Of a stretch of 64,000 nt of DNA, positions 55,601 to 64,000 are shown one piece after another (position 1 is the first letter of the stretch; every line of letters starts with the position of its first letter). The position numbers were made by a program, and so were the translations under genes. Source of the DNA: Cordilura impudica (Eukaryota > Arthropoda > Insecta > Diptera > Scathophagidae). The notes under the pieces are model-generated. The model searched no databases. It was not told where the DNA came from and was given only the letters and a program-made list of their open reading frames with translations. The DNA lies in contig OY821519.1 in the NCBI GenBank assembly GCA_963682025.1, positions 163,321,803 through 163,385,802 on the forward strand, written 5' to 3'.

Positions 55601-56067
55601 CTTTTGTTCTTGTTCAAGATTGCTTTGAATCTTTCATGTGTCACTATGTTGAATATGTCATCACCCTGCTCGAGAGCGTAACCTTTGTAATTCAACCTTT
55701 CTAATACCGATGGTAGTTTCTCCAATGTATTCTCTAAATAGTATGGATTATCGCTACATCTTATGGCCATTTCATTGAGACTACTATGGTCCTCAATCTT
55801 TATCTGTGTTGTGCACCCTGTATCTAATTTAAACTTTATCCTCTTTGCGCGCTTTATGTCATTTATCGATGTACAGTCCCATATCACGAGTTGATCAGAC
55901 TCCGTGTCGGCTGTCACATTTATCTCTTCCTCATTTTTAACTTTATTACTTTGCTCTGTCATCGTGGCATTTTCTTTGCTAGACTTTGTGTTTGTTTCTC
56001 TATTCTTCATGCTTCTTGTAAACACCAATGCTTTCTTTACGGATTCATCGATCCCTGGAGGTATCAT
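55432..56067 (-). pseudogene. pol: Element D RNase H-integrase connector
   Basis: It carries IPPGIDESVKKALVFTR, DQLVIWDCTSINDIKRAK, DNPYYLENTLEKL and NIVTHERFKAI. The same blocks occur in C, so this connector is a conserved feature of the C/D lineage. It has a Lys/Glu/Asn-rich insert (about residues 25-55) that is shorter in C. No catalytic role is known to me. Confidence 0.75.
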
Positions 56068-56072
56068 TGTCT

Positions 56073-58373
56073 TTAATATGTCTGAGTCCAGATCAATTCT
56101 GGAAAGTGTGCTGCATTAGTATTATTTGTACCCTTTTTATACACTATATGAAAATCATAATCCGACAATTCCAAACGTATTCTCGTCAATTTTGAGCTTG
56201 GGTTCCTATGTGAAAACAAAGAAATCAGTGGTCTGTGGTCAGTTACCACTATAAATTTTCTACCATACAAATAGGGTCTGAAGAACTGTATGCCCCAATG
56301 TATACCAAGTAATTCCTTTTCTATTACTGGTTTGTTCCTTTCATGCTTATTCAAAGACCGACTTCCGTAAGATATCGGCATATCTACGCCAATTTCGCCT
56401 TGTGACAAAACTGCTCCGAGTGCAAAATCAGATGCATCGGTCGTCAAAATAAATGGTTTGTCGAAATCTGGATATTGTAGGACTGGTGGACTTATCAATT
56501 TCTGTTTTAATGTCTCAAAAGCAGATTGCCGTTTTTCTGTCCATTCAAATTTCACTCCCTTTTTCAATAATTCATTTAAGCAACTTGCAGTGTCTGCAAA
56601 ATTCTCAATAAATCTCCTGTAGTAGTTACAAAACGCAACAAATATTCTCACTTCATCCGCGTTTTTAGGTATTGGATACTTATGTATCGCATAAAATTTA
56701 CCAGGATCTGGTTTTATACCCTCTGAAGTTATCAAATGACCAAGATATACAACTTCAGGTTTCAGAAAACAACATTTACTAGCATTTAATTTTAAATTGT
56801 ATTTGGTCAATCTATCTAAAACTTTCACTAGATTTGTATTATGATGCTTCAAACTGCATCCGAAAATACTTATATCATCAACGTAGAGAAATGCTTCAGA
56901 ATCCAAGCCTGACAAAGCTATTGCCAACATTCGTTGAAAACTATTTGATGATATTTTCAGACCAAATGGTAGTCTCGTATACTGGTAATGACCATTTGCC
57001 GTTGAAAAAGCAGTGTACGGACGTGATTCATCACTTATTTCTATCTGATGGAATGAGCTTGTCATATCCAGTGTTGAAAAATATTTTGCTCTTCCTAACT
57101 TGTCTAATACATCGTCTAATCTTGTCAATGGAAATTTGTCATTGACTACTTTGTCATTTAGTTTTCTGAAATATACTACTAGTCTCCATTTTCTTAAATG
57201 AGTGTGTTCCCCTTTTGGAACTAATAATAAAGGAGCATTATAAGAGCTTATTGATGGTTCTATTATCCCATCATCTAAAAATCTTTGTACTTGGGAATTT
57301 ATCTCTTCAGTCTGTGCATGAGGTAAACGACAATTTTTTATATACACCGGTTTATTATCGTTTAAATTAATTGTCTGTCTGTAGAAATTATTTGATGTCA
57401 ACTTTTCGCCTTCCAAATGAAATGCATGTTGATATTTTTCTATAATGTTTTCCAGCTCAATTTGACTTTCCTTGTCTGTGTCCTTTAAATCCAAACTTTT
57501 CAATAATTTTTTAAATCTATCTTTTGAATACGAGTTGTAAACTTTGCCCGTGTTTTTGTCGACTTTGGCAATTTCATAATTCTCCAGTGTCATTGTCTCC
57601 ACTCTGAGATTTCTGATGATCTTCGTATCATTTGTTACATTTAGAATCTTCACATGTTTGTTACCATCCCTTGGTATTATGGTGTTTGCCAAATATACAC
57701 CTTCAGAAATTTCTCTGTTTATTATCACCTTATCTTCTTTTATGTCTATATCAAAAGGTACTACAATCTCGCTTCTTGGCGGTATTCTTATATGATTCAT
57801 TTCGACTATATCATCATGTATGGGAATGACTATGTTCCCATCGCGTGTGCCAAACGTCAATACGTATTTATCGTAGTCTATGCTACATTTGAATTCAGAT
57901 AGAAAATCTCGACCCAAAATTCCGTAAGTGTTTATCGGAAAATCGTCTTCTACTAATTGCACTTTATGTTCTATTATTGTCTCATCTACATTCATTCTCA
58001 TTGTTGTGGAACCAATAGATCTAACTTGTTCCTTTGATATTCCTGTTAAACAGCAATCATCATTTAAATTCACATGATAACGGTAAAAGAAACTTCGCTT
58101 GTACAAAGAGACATCTGCTCCTGTGTCTATCAAAAATGTTAACGTATGATCTGTATTCAATATATTCATTTTGATGTAATTTCTGGGATTTGATGAGATT
58201 CTATATATTCTATTAATTTCTAATTCATGCCCGTGGAGATTCTCTCTGCGCAATCTCCGGCACTTGGAAGTTTCCCTGAGTCTCTGCTCTATGTACATTG
58301 AAACTTCTATTGTTATGGTTATTATTATTACGATTGCTATTACCACTGTTACGGTAATTATTGTTATTTCCAT
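56073..58373 (-). CDS. pol: Element D Pol: protease, RT, RNase H
   Basis: 766 codons. The protease has FLIDTGADVSLYK (about residue 90) and ILGRDFLSEF. The RT has LLLVPKGEHTHLRKWRLVV, LDMTSSFHQIE, LPFGLKISSNS and YVDDISIFGCS (about 540). RNase H has TTDASDFALGAVLSQ and TDHRPLISLFS. It is the longest intact element frame apart from pol of A. It ends at a frameshift near 56110, in the last motif of RNase H. Its 5' end overlaps the gag end by about 149 bp in another frame (+1 or -2), and the first 60 or so codons are probably not Pol. Confidence 0.9.
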   Translation of the reverse strand: MEITIITVTVVIAIVIIITITIEVSMYIEQRLRETSKCRRLRRENLHGHELEINRIYRISSNPRNYIKMNILNTDHTLTFLIDTGADVSLYKRSFFYRYHVNLNDDCCLTGISKEQVRSIGSTTMRMNVDETIIEHKVQLVEDDFPINTYGILGRDFLSEFKCSIDYDKYVLTFGTRDGNIVIPIHDDIVEMNHIRIPPRSEIVVPFDIDIKEDKVIINREISEGVYLANTIIPRDGNKHVKILNVTNDTKIIRNLRVETMTLENYEIAKVDKNTGKVYNSYSKDRFKKLLKSLDLKDTDKESQIELENIIEKYQHAFHLEGEKLTSNNFYRQTINLNDNKPVYIKNCRLPHAQTEEINSQVQRFLDDGIIEPSISSYNAPLLLVPKGEHTHLRKWRLVVYFRKLNDKVVNDKFPLTRLDDVLDKLGRAKYFSTLDMTSSFHQIEISDESRPYTAFSTANGHYQYTRLPFGLKISSNSFQRMLAIALSGLDSEAFLYVDDISIFGCSLKHHNTNLVKVLDRLTKYNLKLNASKCCFLKPEVVYLGHLITSEGIKPDPGKFYAIHKYPIPKNADEVRIFVAFCNYYRRFIENFADTASCLNELLKKGVKFEWTEKRQSAFETLKQKLISPPVLQYPDFDKPFILTTDASDFALGAVLSQGEIGVDMPISYGSRSLNKHERNKPVIEKELLGIHWGIQFFRPYLYGRKFIVVTDHRPLISLFSHRNPSSKLTRIRLELSDYDFHIVYKKGTNNTNAAHFPELIWTQTY

Positions 58374-59505
58374 TATTGTTTACATTATTATGGTAATTGT
58401 TACCATTATTGTTTGCATTATTACGGTAATTGTTACAATTATTGTTCCCATTTACGTTTCTATTGTTGTTGCCGATCCTGTTATTGAAAATTTGGTTGCC
58501 CGAACGACATACCTTCGAAAAATGATTAAATTTATTGCATTTCCCACATTTTTTACCGTTGGCTGGACACCTGTCCCCATGCATTAAACCACAGTTTTTA
58601 CATTTTGGTCTTTGCTGTCTACTTGCAGCATAATTGTTGTTAGTATACAATATTTGTCTCTGGGCTGAACTTATTTCTGATTCTTCTGCAACCCTCAACG
58701 CGTCAACAAAATTTGTCACTCTGCTTGCATTTAGTGTTGTTAAAACCTGTTGATCCCTTAGATCGGTTTTGAAAGTGTTAAACGCCATAATATTGTTTGT
58801 CCTCACTATAGAAGCTCTATCTGTCTCTCCGACCTCTGATATTTGAATTTCATTAAGCTCTGAAATTAATTCCTGTATTTTGTTCGCAAATTCCCCAACT
58901 GATTCTCCGTTTTGCGTCAATCGGGTAATCCTATTCAATATATTATTCGAATTTCCTTTCGGCTTGTACGTTCACTTCAATGTTGTTATCAAGTCTGCTA
59001 TTGTTGCTGGAACAGTTTCCTGGCTTACCATATTCTGAACCTTAGCATCCAAGCGCGTCCTGAACACAAAATTGAAAAACGCATTTTGCTTCGGTGCGGA
59101 TATGGTATCCTTCACCAATTCTACATTTACTATGAAATTATTAAGTTCGCTTCTTTTTCCCGTAAAAACATTTATAAGTTTTGTTATAGCGGTTATCTCA
59201 TTCAAATCTATTGCCTCCATTGTAGTAACTTGTCGTTTGTCTAATGCAATTTTACTCTTTGAATGCTGTGTTAATAAATCTAACGCTTCGTCACGCAATT
59301 TTTTAAACCTATCTGATATTTCCAATGTCTTCTCCTCTGTACCGTGTGATTCTATTAATGTCTTTTCTAAATCTTTTTCTAGTCCCTGTATATCTAACCT
59401 TTTAGTTGAAATAGAGTCTAAAGAATAAGGATGACCTATAGATTTTCTGACATTAATAACTAAGGATTCTAATGATCTAAATATCAAATCCATGAGCAAC
59501 AACAA
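58225..59505 (-). pseudogene. gag: Element D Gag (one frameshift)
   Basis: The N-terminal ORF (58972-59505) has VRKSIGHPYSLDS and KLINVFTGKRSELNNFI. A shift near 58940-58975 leads to the C-terminal ORF (58225-58938). That ORF has the rest of the capsid, two intact zinc knuckles (CKNCGLMHGDRC and CGKCNKFNHFSKVC) and an Asn-rich tail of about 60 residues made of NNNGN-type repeats. It binds RNA and forms particles in active relatives. Confidence 0.87.
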
Positions 59506-59777
59506 ATATTTATTATTATTTAACTTTATTTATTCATATATTTATTTACTTTGATTCAGTATATTTTATACTTTACAATATTTTATTCTTGTATACATTC
59601 ATTTAGTTTTTCGTAATAAGTACATTAAATATTTTTTTTTAACCTGGTTTACAATCTGTTTCATATATTCTTTTGTTTAAAAAAAAAATTTTCTATAATA
59701 ATTTTTAATGTGAGTCTTGAAATTTTCTTTTTACTGCTGTAATACAGCTCTAATACCTTGTCTACGTATCTGCTTTC

Positions 59778-59925
59778 TCACATATGTATGCGTAAATATT
59801 TCATTATTACGCATACTGTCACCACCACACAGATAAATATAACTATCTCCAAACTAACGCTTACTGCTGTTGGTGCTTGTGTTGTCCGTAATCACCTCGT
59901 TTATTTTTGTTTGGGTACTCGCCAT
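59778..59925 (-). pseudogene. Small membrane-protein ORF of element D (frameshifted)
   Basis: The ATG is at 59923-59925 (MASTQTKINEVIT). In the first frame it stops at 59854. One frame over, the text continues as APTAVSVSLEIVIFICVVVT, giving one hydrophobic segment and a basic end at 59778. F has the same motif order in a single frame, so the D copy is frameshifted. The ATG overlaps the end of the preceding small ORF by 25 bp. Confidence 0.5.
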
Positions 59926-60260
59926 TTCTTCTTATTTATCTTCTTTACTTTTCTGAACTCTTTTATTTCTATCTTTATTTTAGCTATACGTTGCTGTATC
60001 CTTAATTCTGAATTCGCAATTGTCAGCTCCTTCTTTTTATGATTCACAAAATCACCTCTTGATTTCTTAATTCTTGGTAACGGAAATATCTCGTACTTTG
60101 GCTCTTCTATTTTCTGCTTCTTCTTAATTTCAATTGGTTTTGGACCCAAATTCAATATATCAGGTTTTGGTACTTCTTTACCGTATTGCTCTAGTTGCTT
60201 TTTCCAATTGCTTTCTGCAATTTTCATGCCCTCAACAAGCTCTTCCCATGATTCCTCCAT
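59901..60260 (-). CDS. Small leader ORF of element D, unknown
   Basis: 119 codons starting MEESWEELVEGMKIAESNWK, highly charged. IKKSRGDFVNHKKKELTIAN near residues 85-105 precedes a long basic helix-like part (RIAKIKIEIKEFRKVKKINKK), possibly a coiled coil. It lies 5' of gag, like the small ORF at 42803 in C, and looks intact. An RGDF match exists in F at 49830-49870. Function unknown. Confidence 0.5.
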   Translation of the reverse strand: MEESWEELVEGMKIAESNWKKQLEQYGKEVPKPDILNLGPKPIEIKKKQKIEEPKYEIFPLPRIKKSRGDFVNHKKKELTIANSELRIQQRIAKIKIEIKEFRKVKKINKKKWRVPKQK

Positions 60261-60778
60261 TCGTTATTCGGTAAAGCAAATTATTCAGTTATTCTTTTTC
60301 TTCATCTGTGGTGTTCTTACGTAAAATAATTTACCCATGCAGACATGTAAATGCACTTATACGGAAAAAAAAAATTCTTCAAGATCACCAATTATTAACA
60401 ATTTATTCATTTAACAAATTTTTCAAAAATATTCCAATTTCAGTATTTGTTCAATTATTGAATTTTTTTTTTACATCAAATTAATTTTTATTTCACAAAT
60501 TCAACATTCATATTAACTAATTTTTATTTTGCAATCTAACATTCAAATTAATTAATTTTTTATTTTATTAAAGAATTATACTTAAATTTAGTGGTTCACA
60601 ATTTTTCACCATTATTTTCTTTTTAATTTGACATTTTGTTTTATTCATTTTCCTTTTACACAATTTAGAAATCTGCCAACTTCGATAATGCGATGTCTGT
60701 TGGTTTTTTTCTTGTGTTTTACTTATATTTACCAATACTAAATAAATTTTGATGAACTGCTATTTGTTGACTCTCCTT
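60261..60778 (-). other. Leader of element D, AT-rich
   Basis: No gene is seen. Two degenerate copies of TTTATTTTGCAATCTAACATT-type text occur at 60490-60560. Confidence 0.5.
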
Positions 60779-60892
60779 TCATCAGGATCTTCTCTAAGCT
60801 GTTCTGTATCTTCTATGAACTGGTAGGAATGCCTCTAAGCTGGCAGGACTTCTCTAAGCGGGCAGGACATCTTTAAGCGGGCAGGATCGCCA
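60779..60892 (-). repeat. Tandem copies of a primer-site-like unit and the primer site of D
   Basis: Units of about 24 bp with the core CTCTAAGC(T/G)GGCAGGA (plus strand) repeat four to five times and end in GGCAGGATCGCCA, the primer site (60879-60892) next to the LTR. The unit thus repeats part of the primer site. Confidence 0.8.
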
Positions 60893-61615
60893 TGAAGTGT
60901 ACATGTGGGTAACGTCGTCTTCTACTACATGTACTGTTGTTATTTCTCTAGGATGTGTCTTGTTTAAATTAAAACAAGTTTTGTTTTATTTTCTATCGTT
61001 CTAAGACCTGTTTAGGCAAGACTTGTTCTTAATCGAACCTCTTCTTCTAAACTATCAAATAGAACTCCCTTTATTTTCAATTGTTCAATCTTATATATTA
61101 ATTCCAACTATACTTACAACGGAGTAAATGAGTGACTTACAATAATCACTTCATACCATAATTTATTCTCTTAAATCTCTCTAATCAATACATTCTAATG
61201 TTAGCTATGTACATTTGTACTAGGCGAACATGAAAACTAGGGTGGTTTCTCACTATTCATAAATTAGTCATAAATTCATACATGAGTACAATTTCAAACA
61301 AAAGAGTGAAATTGTACTGGTTAAAGTGCAAACCGAATACAATACATAGGAATGTGCATTCTACACAGTGATCCATATATATCGATCACTCTATCCGATT
61401 TCACTGTTTCGTACAATAACCTTCTCAGTCAAAACAAACGTACTGAGTCATATGTCAACAATTATCACTGACCAACCCTAAATATCCACTTGATATTTAT
61501 TGTCCCATATTTTGTGTCGCTTAGTCAGATGTACGTGTGTATATATATGTATCTATGTTTTGTTTATTCTTTTCAGTTAAACACTTTATTGTGTTTACAT
61601 ACATCATGTATTACA
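60893..61615 (-). repeat. 5' LTR of element D
   Basis: It pairs with 53422-54145 and is followed by TTAC (61616-61619). Confidence 0.93.
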
Positions 61616-61873
61616 TTACATCCCTGTCACTGAAATTAGATAACAAGAAAATATTAAGGCTGTTCCTCGCCAAAATGCAGGTCCTTGGTGTACCTTTATC
61701 TTTAGCGACGAACAGCTTATAGTCGGGAGTCTTCATTCCGCAAACCCTGCCTCCACAAATCCAGGCCTCTTGGGTGAAGACTATGTCTACTTCACCTGTC
61801 GTCAGGCGAAGTAGAAGTGCAGCCGTGGCGGCTTTACAGTGATGGAGATTTGTCTGTAGGAGCTGCATCATGT
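61616..61873 (-). pseudogene. LINE G endonuclease N-terminus
   Basis: MMQLLQTNLHHCKAATAALL is followed by a DIVFTQEAW motif (catalytic Glu of APE-type endonucleases) and ends at SDRDV, where D is inserted. The frame resumes at 53421 (IAASLELDG). The LINE start coincides with the ORF2 start, so it is 5' truncated and lacks ORF1. The ATG at 61884-61886 belongs to element F, not to the LINE. Confidence 0.82.
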
Positions 61874-62574
61874 GGGTATTACCCATTAAACAAATTTTCT
61901 TTTAAATGTCAAATTAAAATTTAATTAAAAATTATTTTTCTTTTCTTTATATATCTAACAATGGAGATATTTATCTAATTATTTTTCTCTCATTTAATTT
62001 TTAAATTCAATTTTCAGATTTAATTGGTCCTCTAGACTTGCCCATGCATTTTCTGGAATTCCTATAAGAACACAAAAATCTTTGTTATAGTTTTCTTATC
62101 CTTATCCTTATCGGTATGATGTATGTGTCAGGCTTTTTCGATTTCTTGTATGCTTCACTTTGACATTTTCTGTAGCGTAACATTTTCAGACCTGACTAGA
62201 AAACAACTATAGTCATCGTAATACCATCAATATAAAAATTATTTTTAAATTCTCTTTTGTGTAAAGAGCACATAAGAGAACAAACACTGAATACCGGTAA
62301 AAAAAAATTAGAGAAAATGTATTTATTTATATTTTATGCACCTTAAACCAGGTCTCACAATCGGTATAGCTATGTCTGAAAGGGTTAATGATGTTTCCCT
62401 TCTCCGTACTGGTGGGTTTCTTAATAGCAAGCGAGCAATTAAGCAAATGTATTGCTTTATATTATTTTTGCATGATAAGGAAAAAAGTTGGCAGGATTGT
62501 TTCCAATGCAATTTGAACAGTTAAGCTAATATGCTTTATACTGTTTTATGCTGTTGAAACCTACAGGATCGCCA
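61874..62574 (-). mobile_element. Element F leader and primer-site remnant
   Basis: GGGTATTACCCATT at 61874-61887 lines up with GGGTACTCGCCATT of D (59912-59926). The leader beyond it is AT-rich; one scrap (IPENAWASLEDQLNL, near 62010-62070) might be the end of a small ORF. CAGGATCGCCA at 62564-62574 is the rest of a primer site of the E/C/D type. Confidence 0.55.
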
Positions 62575-63050
62575 TATGATGAATGTATATATTTCAGCAA
62601 ACAGTCCCGGTCGAAGACAGCTATAAAAATGTTTACTTAAATAATTTATTTAAAAGTTAATTAACAACACGGCTTGTCACTTTGATAGTTTAATCATTAA
62701 TGAATAATTGAATCTTCTTTATTTTTACTTCTTTCCTTTATTATACATTTTTAAGATCATATTAAAAATACCTGTATAAACAAAATATAGCATACATACA
62801 TACAGATGAGGTATGGCGTGATTATGTATCTCGCAATACATTTGCTGTATCGACAATGGAAGCATAGACGCGAATAACGTTGTAAACGCCGTTTTTTGCA
62901 AAACCGGTTGTTTAAGTATAATTTAATATTTTCTTTGTACTTTTCCGCCTTTGAGTCAATTAGCCATTTTTGGGTTAATTCTGGGTTAAAATCTATGAAA
63001 CTCCTTTTTTTATACATCGTTGAAAGGAGTGTTTACATAGATTTTAACTA
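62575..63050 (-). repeat. Probable 5' LTR of element F
   Basis: It begins TATGATGAATGTATAT just after the primer-site remnant, similar to TATAATGAATTTATAT at the same place in E. Its far end is not identified and no second LTR is seen, so the end coordinate is a guess. Confidence 0.35.
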
Positions 63051-63630
63051 GTAAAACCGTTAACGGTACTTAGATATTGCTCGTCACCTTCTCTCTTTTA
63101 TTTTTTAACTTATAAATCATTCGTTTTGGTACCTTCGTACAATTCGTGCTATATCGCATTTGTGCATTTTAAAAAAGGTAATACATTTGTATATACAAAT
63201 AAAATAGAGATTAAATTTTCTCTTTCTAAAAACCTTATACTATATTGTGTTTTATTTCTTTATCTTTTTTGCTACATACGTAAACATTTGGTCCTTCGAA
63301 CCGGATCCTGAGGAAAAATTTGGAAAATTTTTAAAAATTATTAATTTCAACATTCCCACAGCCTTCATCTTGTCAACACCAGCAAGAACCTGCAAAAACA
63401 ACCCTTCGCTGCAACTACAATTTACATCAAATTTAAACTAAAGGTGCGTATAATTCAGTTTTTTTTATGTGTGAGCAAATCAAAAAATTTAAAATTTAAA
63501 AAGTGTATAATAAAAATTAATTTAAAAATAAAAAAGTCCATTATTAAAATACTATTTTTTTCGTACTTTTCGGTTTACAACCCTACGCGTTACGTTACAT
63601 TACATGTATATTCTTTACGTGGACGGTGAT
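63051..63630 (+). other. Retroelement-leader-like sequence, unassigned
   Basis: TTTGGTCCTTCGAACCGGAT at 63289-63308 lies in an ORF reading WSFEPDPEEKFGKFLKIINF. A similar GGTCC..TCGAACCGG text occurs at 33315. I associate this motif with leaders of insect BEL/Pao-type elements, from memory only. No gag or pol follows in the window. Confidence 0.35.
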
Positions 63631-63807
63631 ATTAATTATATCGTGTTTGTTTTAATCGAAAATAAAAAGAAAAAGCCGTCGGGATTTTTAAAAAGTGTTT
63701 AGTGCAAGTAATAATATAAATAATCATATCGTGTTTGTTTTATTCGAAGGAAAGAGAAAAAGCCGTCGGGATTTTTAAAAAAAGTGTTTAGTGCAAATAA
63801 TAATAAT
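63631..63807. repeat. Tandem duplication, two units of about 88 bp
   Basis: Both units carry ATATCGTGTTTGTTTTA, then AAAAAGCCGTCGGGATTTTT and AGTGTTTAGTGCAA. They begin near 63635 and 63722. Confidence 0.85.
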
Positions 63808-64000
63808 TTAAACAGATTTACATTTAAACATAACTAAATCGGTTTTTTTTCCTTTGTGTTATACATATACGCTCACGCGAACGTTTTTTTTTTCGTGTTT
63901 AAACTGCTTAAGCTGAATAGTTTTTATTTCTCTATACGTTCACGCGTTGGTTTTTTTTTTGTGTTTATGCTCAAGAGTGTGTTCATTTCTCTTCACACTA
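63808..64000. repeat. Degenerate repeats with CACGCG motifs
   Basis: TACGCTCACGCGAACG followed by a T run and CGTGTTTA (63869-63901) recurs in part as TACGTTCACGCGTTGG with a T run and GTGTTTA (63936-63967). No gene is seen; the pattern resembles an untranslated leader and continues past the window. Confidence 0.5.

Larger units (their letters stand above)
53422..61615 (-). mobile_element. Ty3/mdg1-type element D, full length but broken
   Basis: The LTRs are 724 and 723 bp and nearly alike, with PPT, primer site and a perfect TSD TTAC (53418-53421 and 61616-61619). The interrupted LINE frame reads through when D is left out, which confirms the exact ends. D is a close relative of C, with about three quarters of residues alike in conserved pol blocks by eye. 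It contains gag, pol and two small ORFs. LTR similarity makes it the youngest insertion in this nest. Confidence 0.93.

Noticed and set aside
58264..58587. Val/Ile-rich ORF like a membrane protein
   Set aside because: Antisense of the Asn-rich Gag tail (AAT/AAC repeats read as ATT/GTT).

Overview
The window looks like AT-rich genomic DNA of a dipteran fly. The evidence is the set of Drosophila-type transposable elements (two gypsy-class errantiviruses with env, several mdg1/412-type Ty3 elements, a BEL/Pao element, LINEs, a Penelope-like fragment, MITEs and a foldback element) and one spliced host gene with GT..AG introns. The species cannot be named from the sequence. Almost all coding capacity belongs to mobile elements, most of them nested in one another. 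No rRNA, tRNA or CRISPR array was seen. || Layout. 1-2787: 3' end of a LINE (+) with a (TAA)n tail, sitting in an mdg1-type fragment (B, -). 2857-10549: nearly complete errantivirus A (-) with both LTRs and env, also inserted in B (TSD TGTA); B resumes at 10550-11490. 11491-13739: BEL/Pao 3' half (+) with PPT and LTR. 13875-14156 and 22070-22640: two pieces of a decayed transposase-like gene (-). Between them lies decayed mdg1-type element E (-, about 15.0-22.04 kb). 23043-30564: second errantivirus H (-) with both LTRs, env and TSD TATA. 31372-31633 and 37962-38143: two phase-matched exons (+) that I read as the C-terminal part of AAGAB/p34, an adaptin-binding protein. Their 6.3 kb intron holds a Penelope GIY-YIG fragment (-) and a 1.47 kb foldback structure with a nested MITE. 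38403-38785: TTAA-flanked MITE. 40146-40484: unassigned small ORF with a TATA box. || 41.3-62.6+ kb is a four-level nest. Old mdg1-type element F (-) is split twice. Element C (+, 41988-49514) sits near the F gag start. LINE G (-, 50302-61873, TSD GGGTATTA) sits at the start of a small F ORF. Element D (-, 53422-61615, perfect TSD TTAC) sits inside the LINE endonuclease. 63.1-64.0 kb resembles a retroelement leader with tandem repeats. || How the parts work. In A and H the order is LTR, PBS, leader, gag, a T TTT TTA slippery heptamer, pol (protease-RT-RNase H-integrase), an env splice acceptor at the pol stop, a furin-type Env, PPT and LTR. C, D and F carry small extra ORFs between leader and gag, one of which encodes a single hydrophobic segment. 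Nearly every element ORF is broken by small frameshifts, many in homopolymers, so either decay or uncorrected indels in the assembly could explain them. I see no intact autonomous element.
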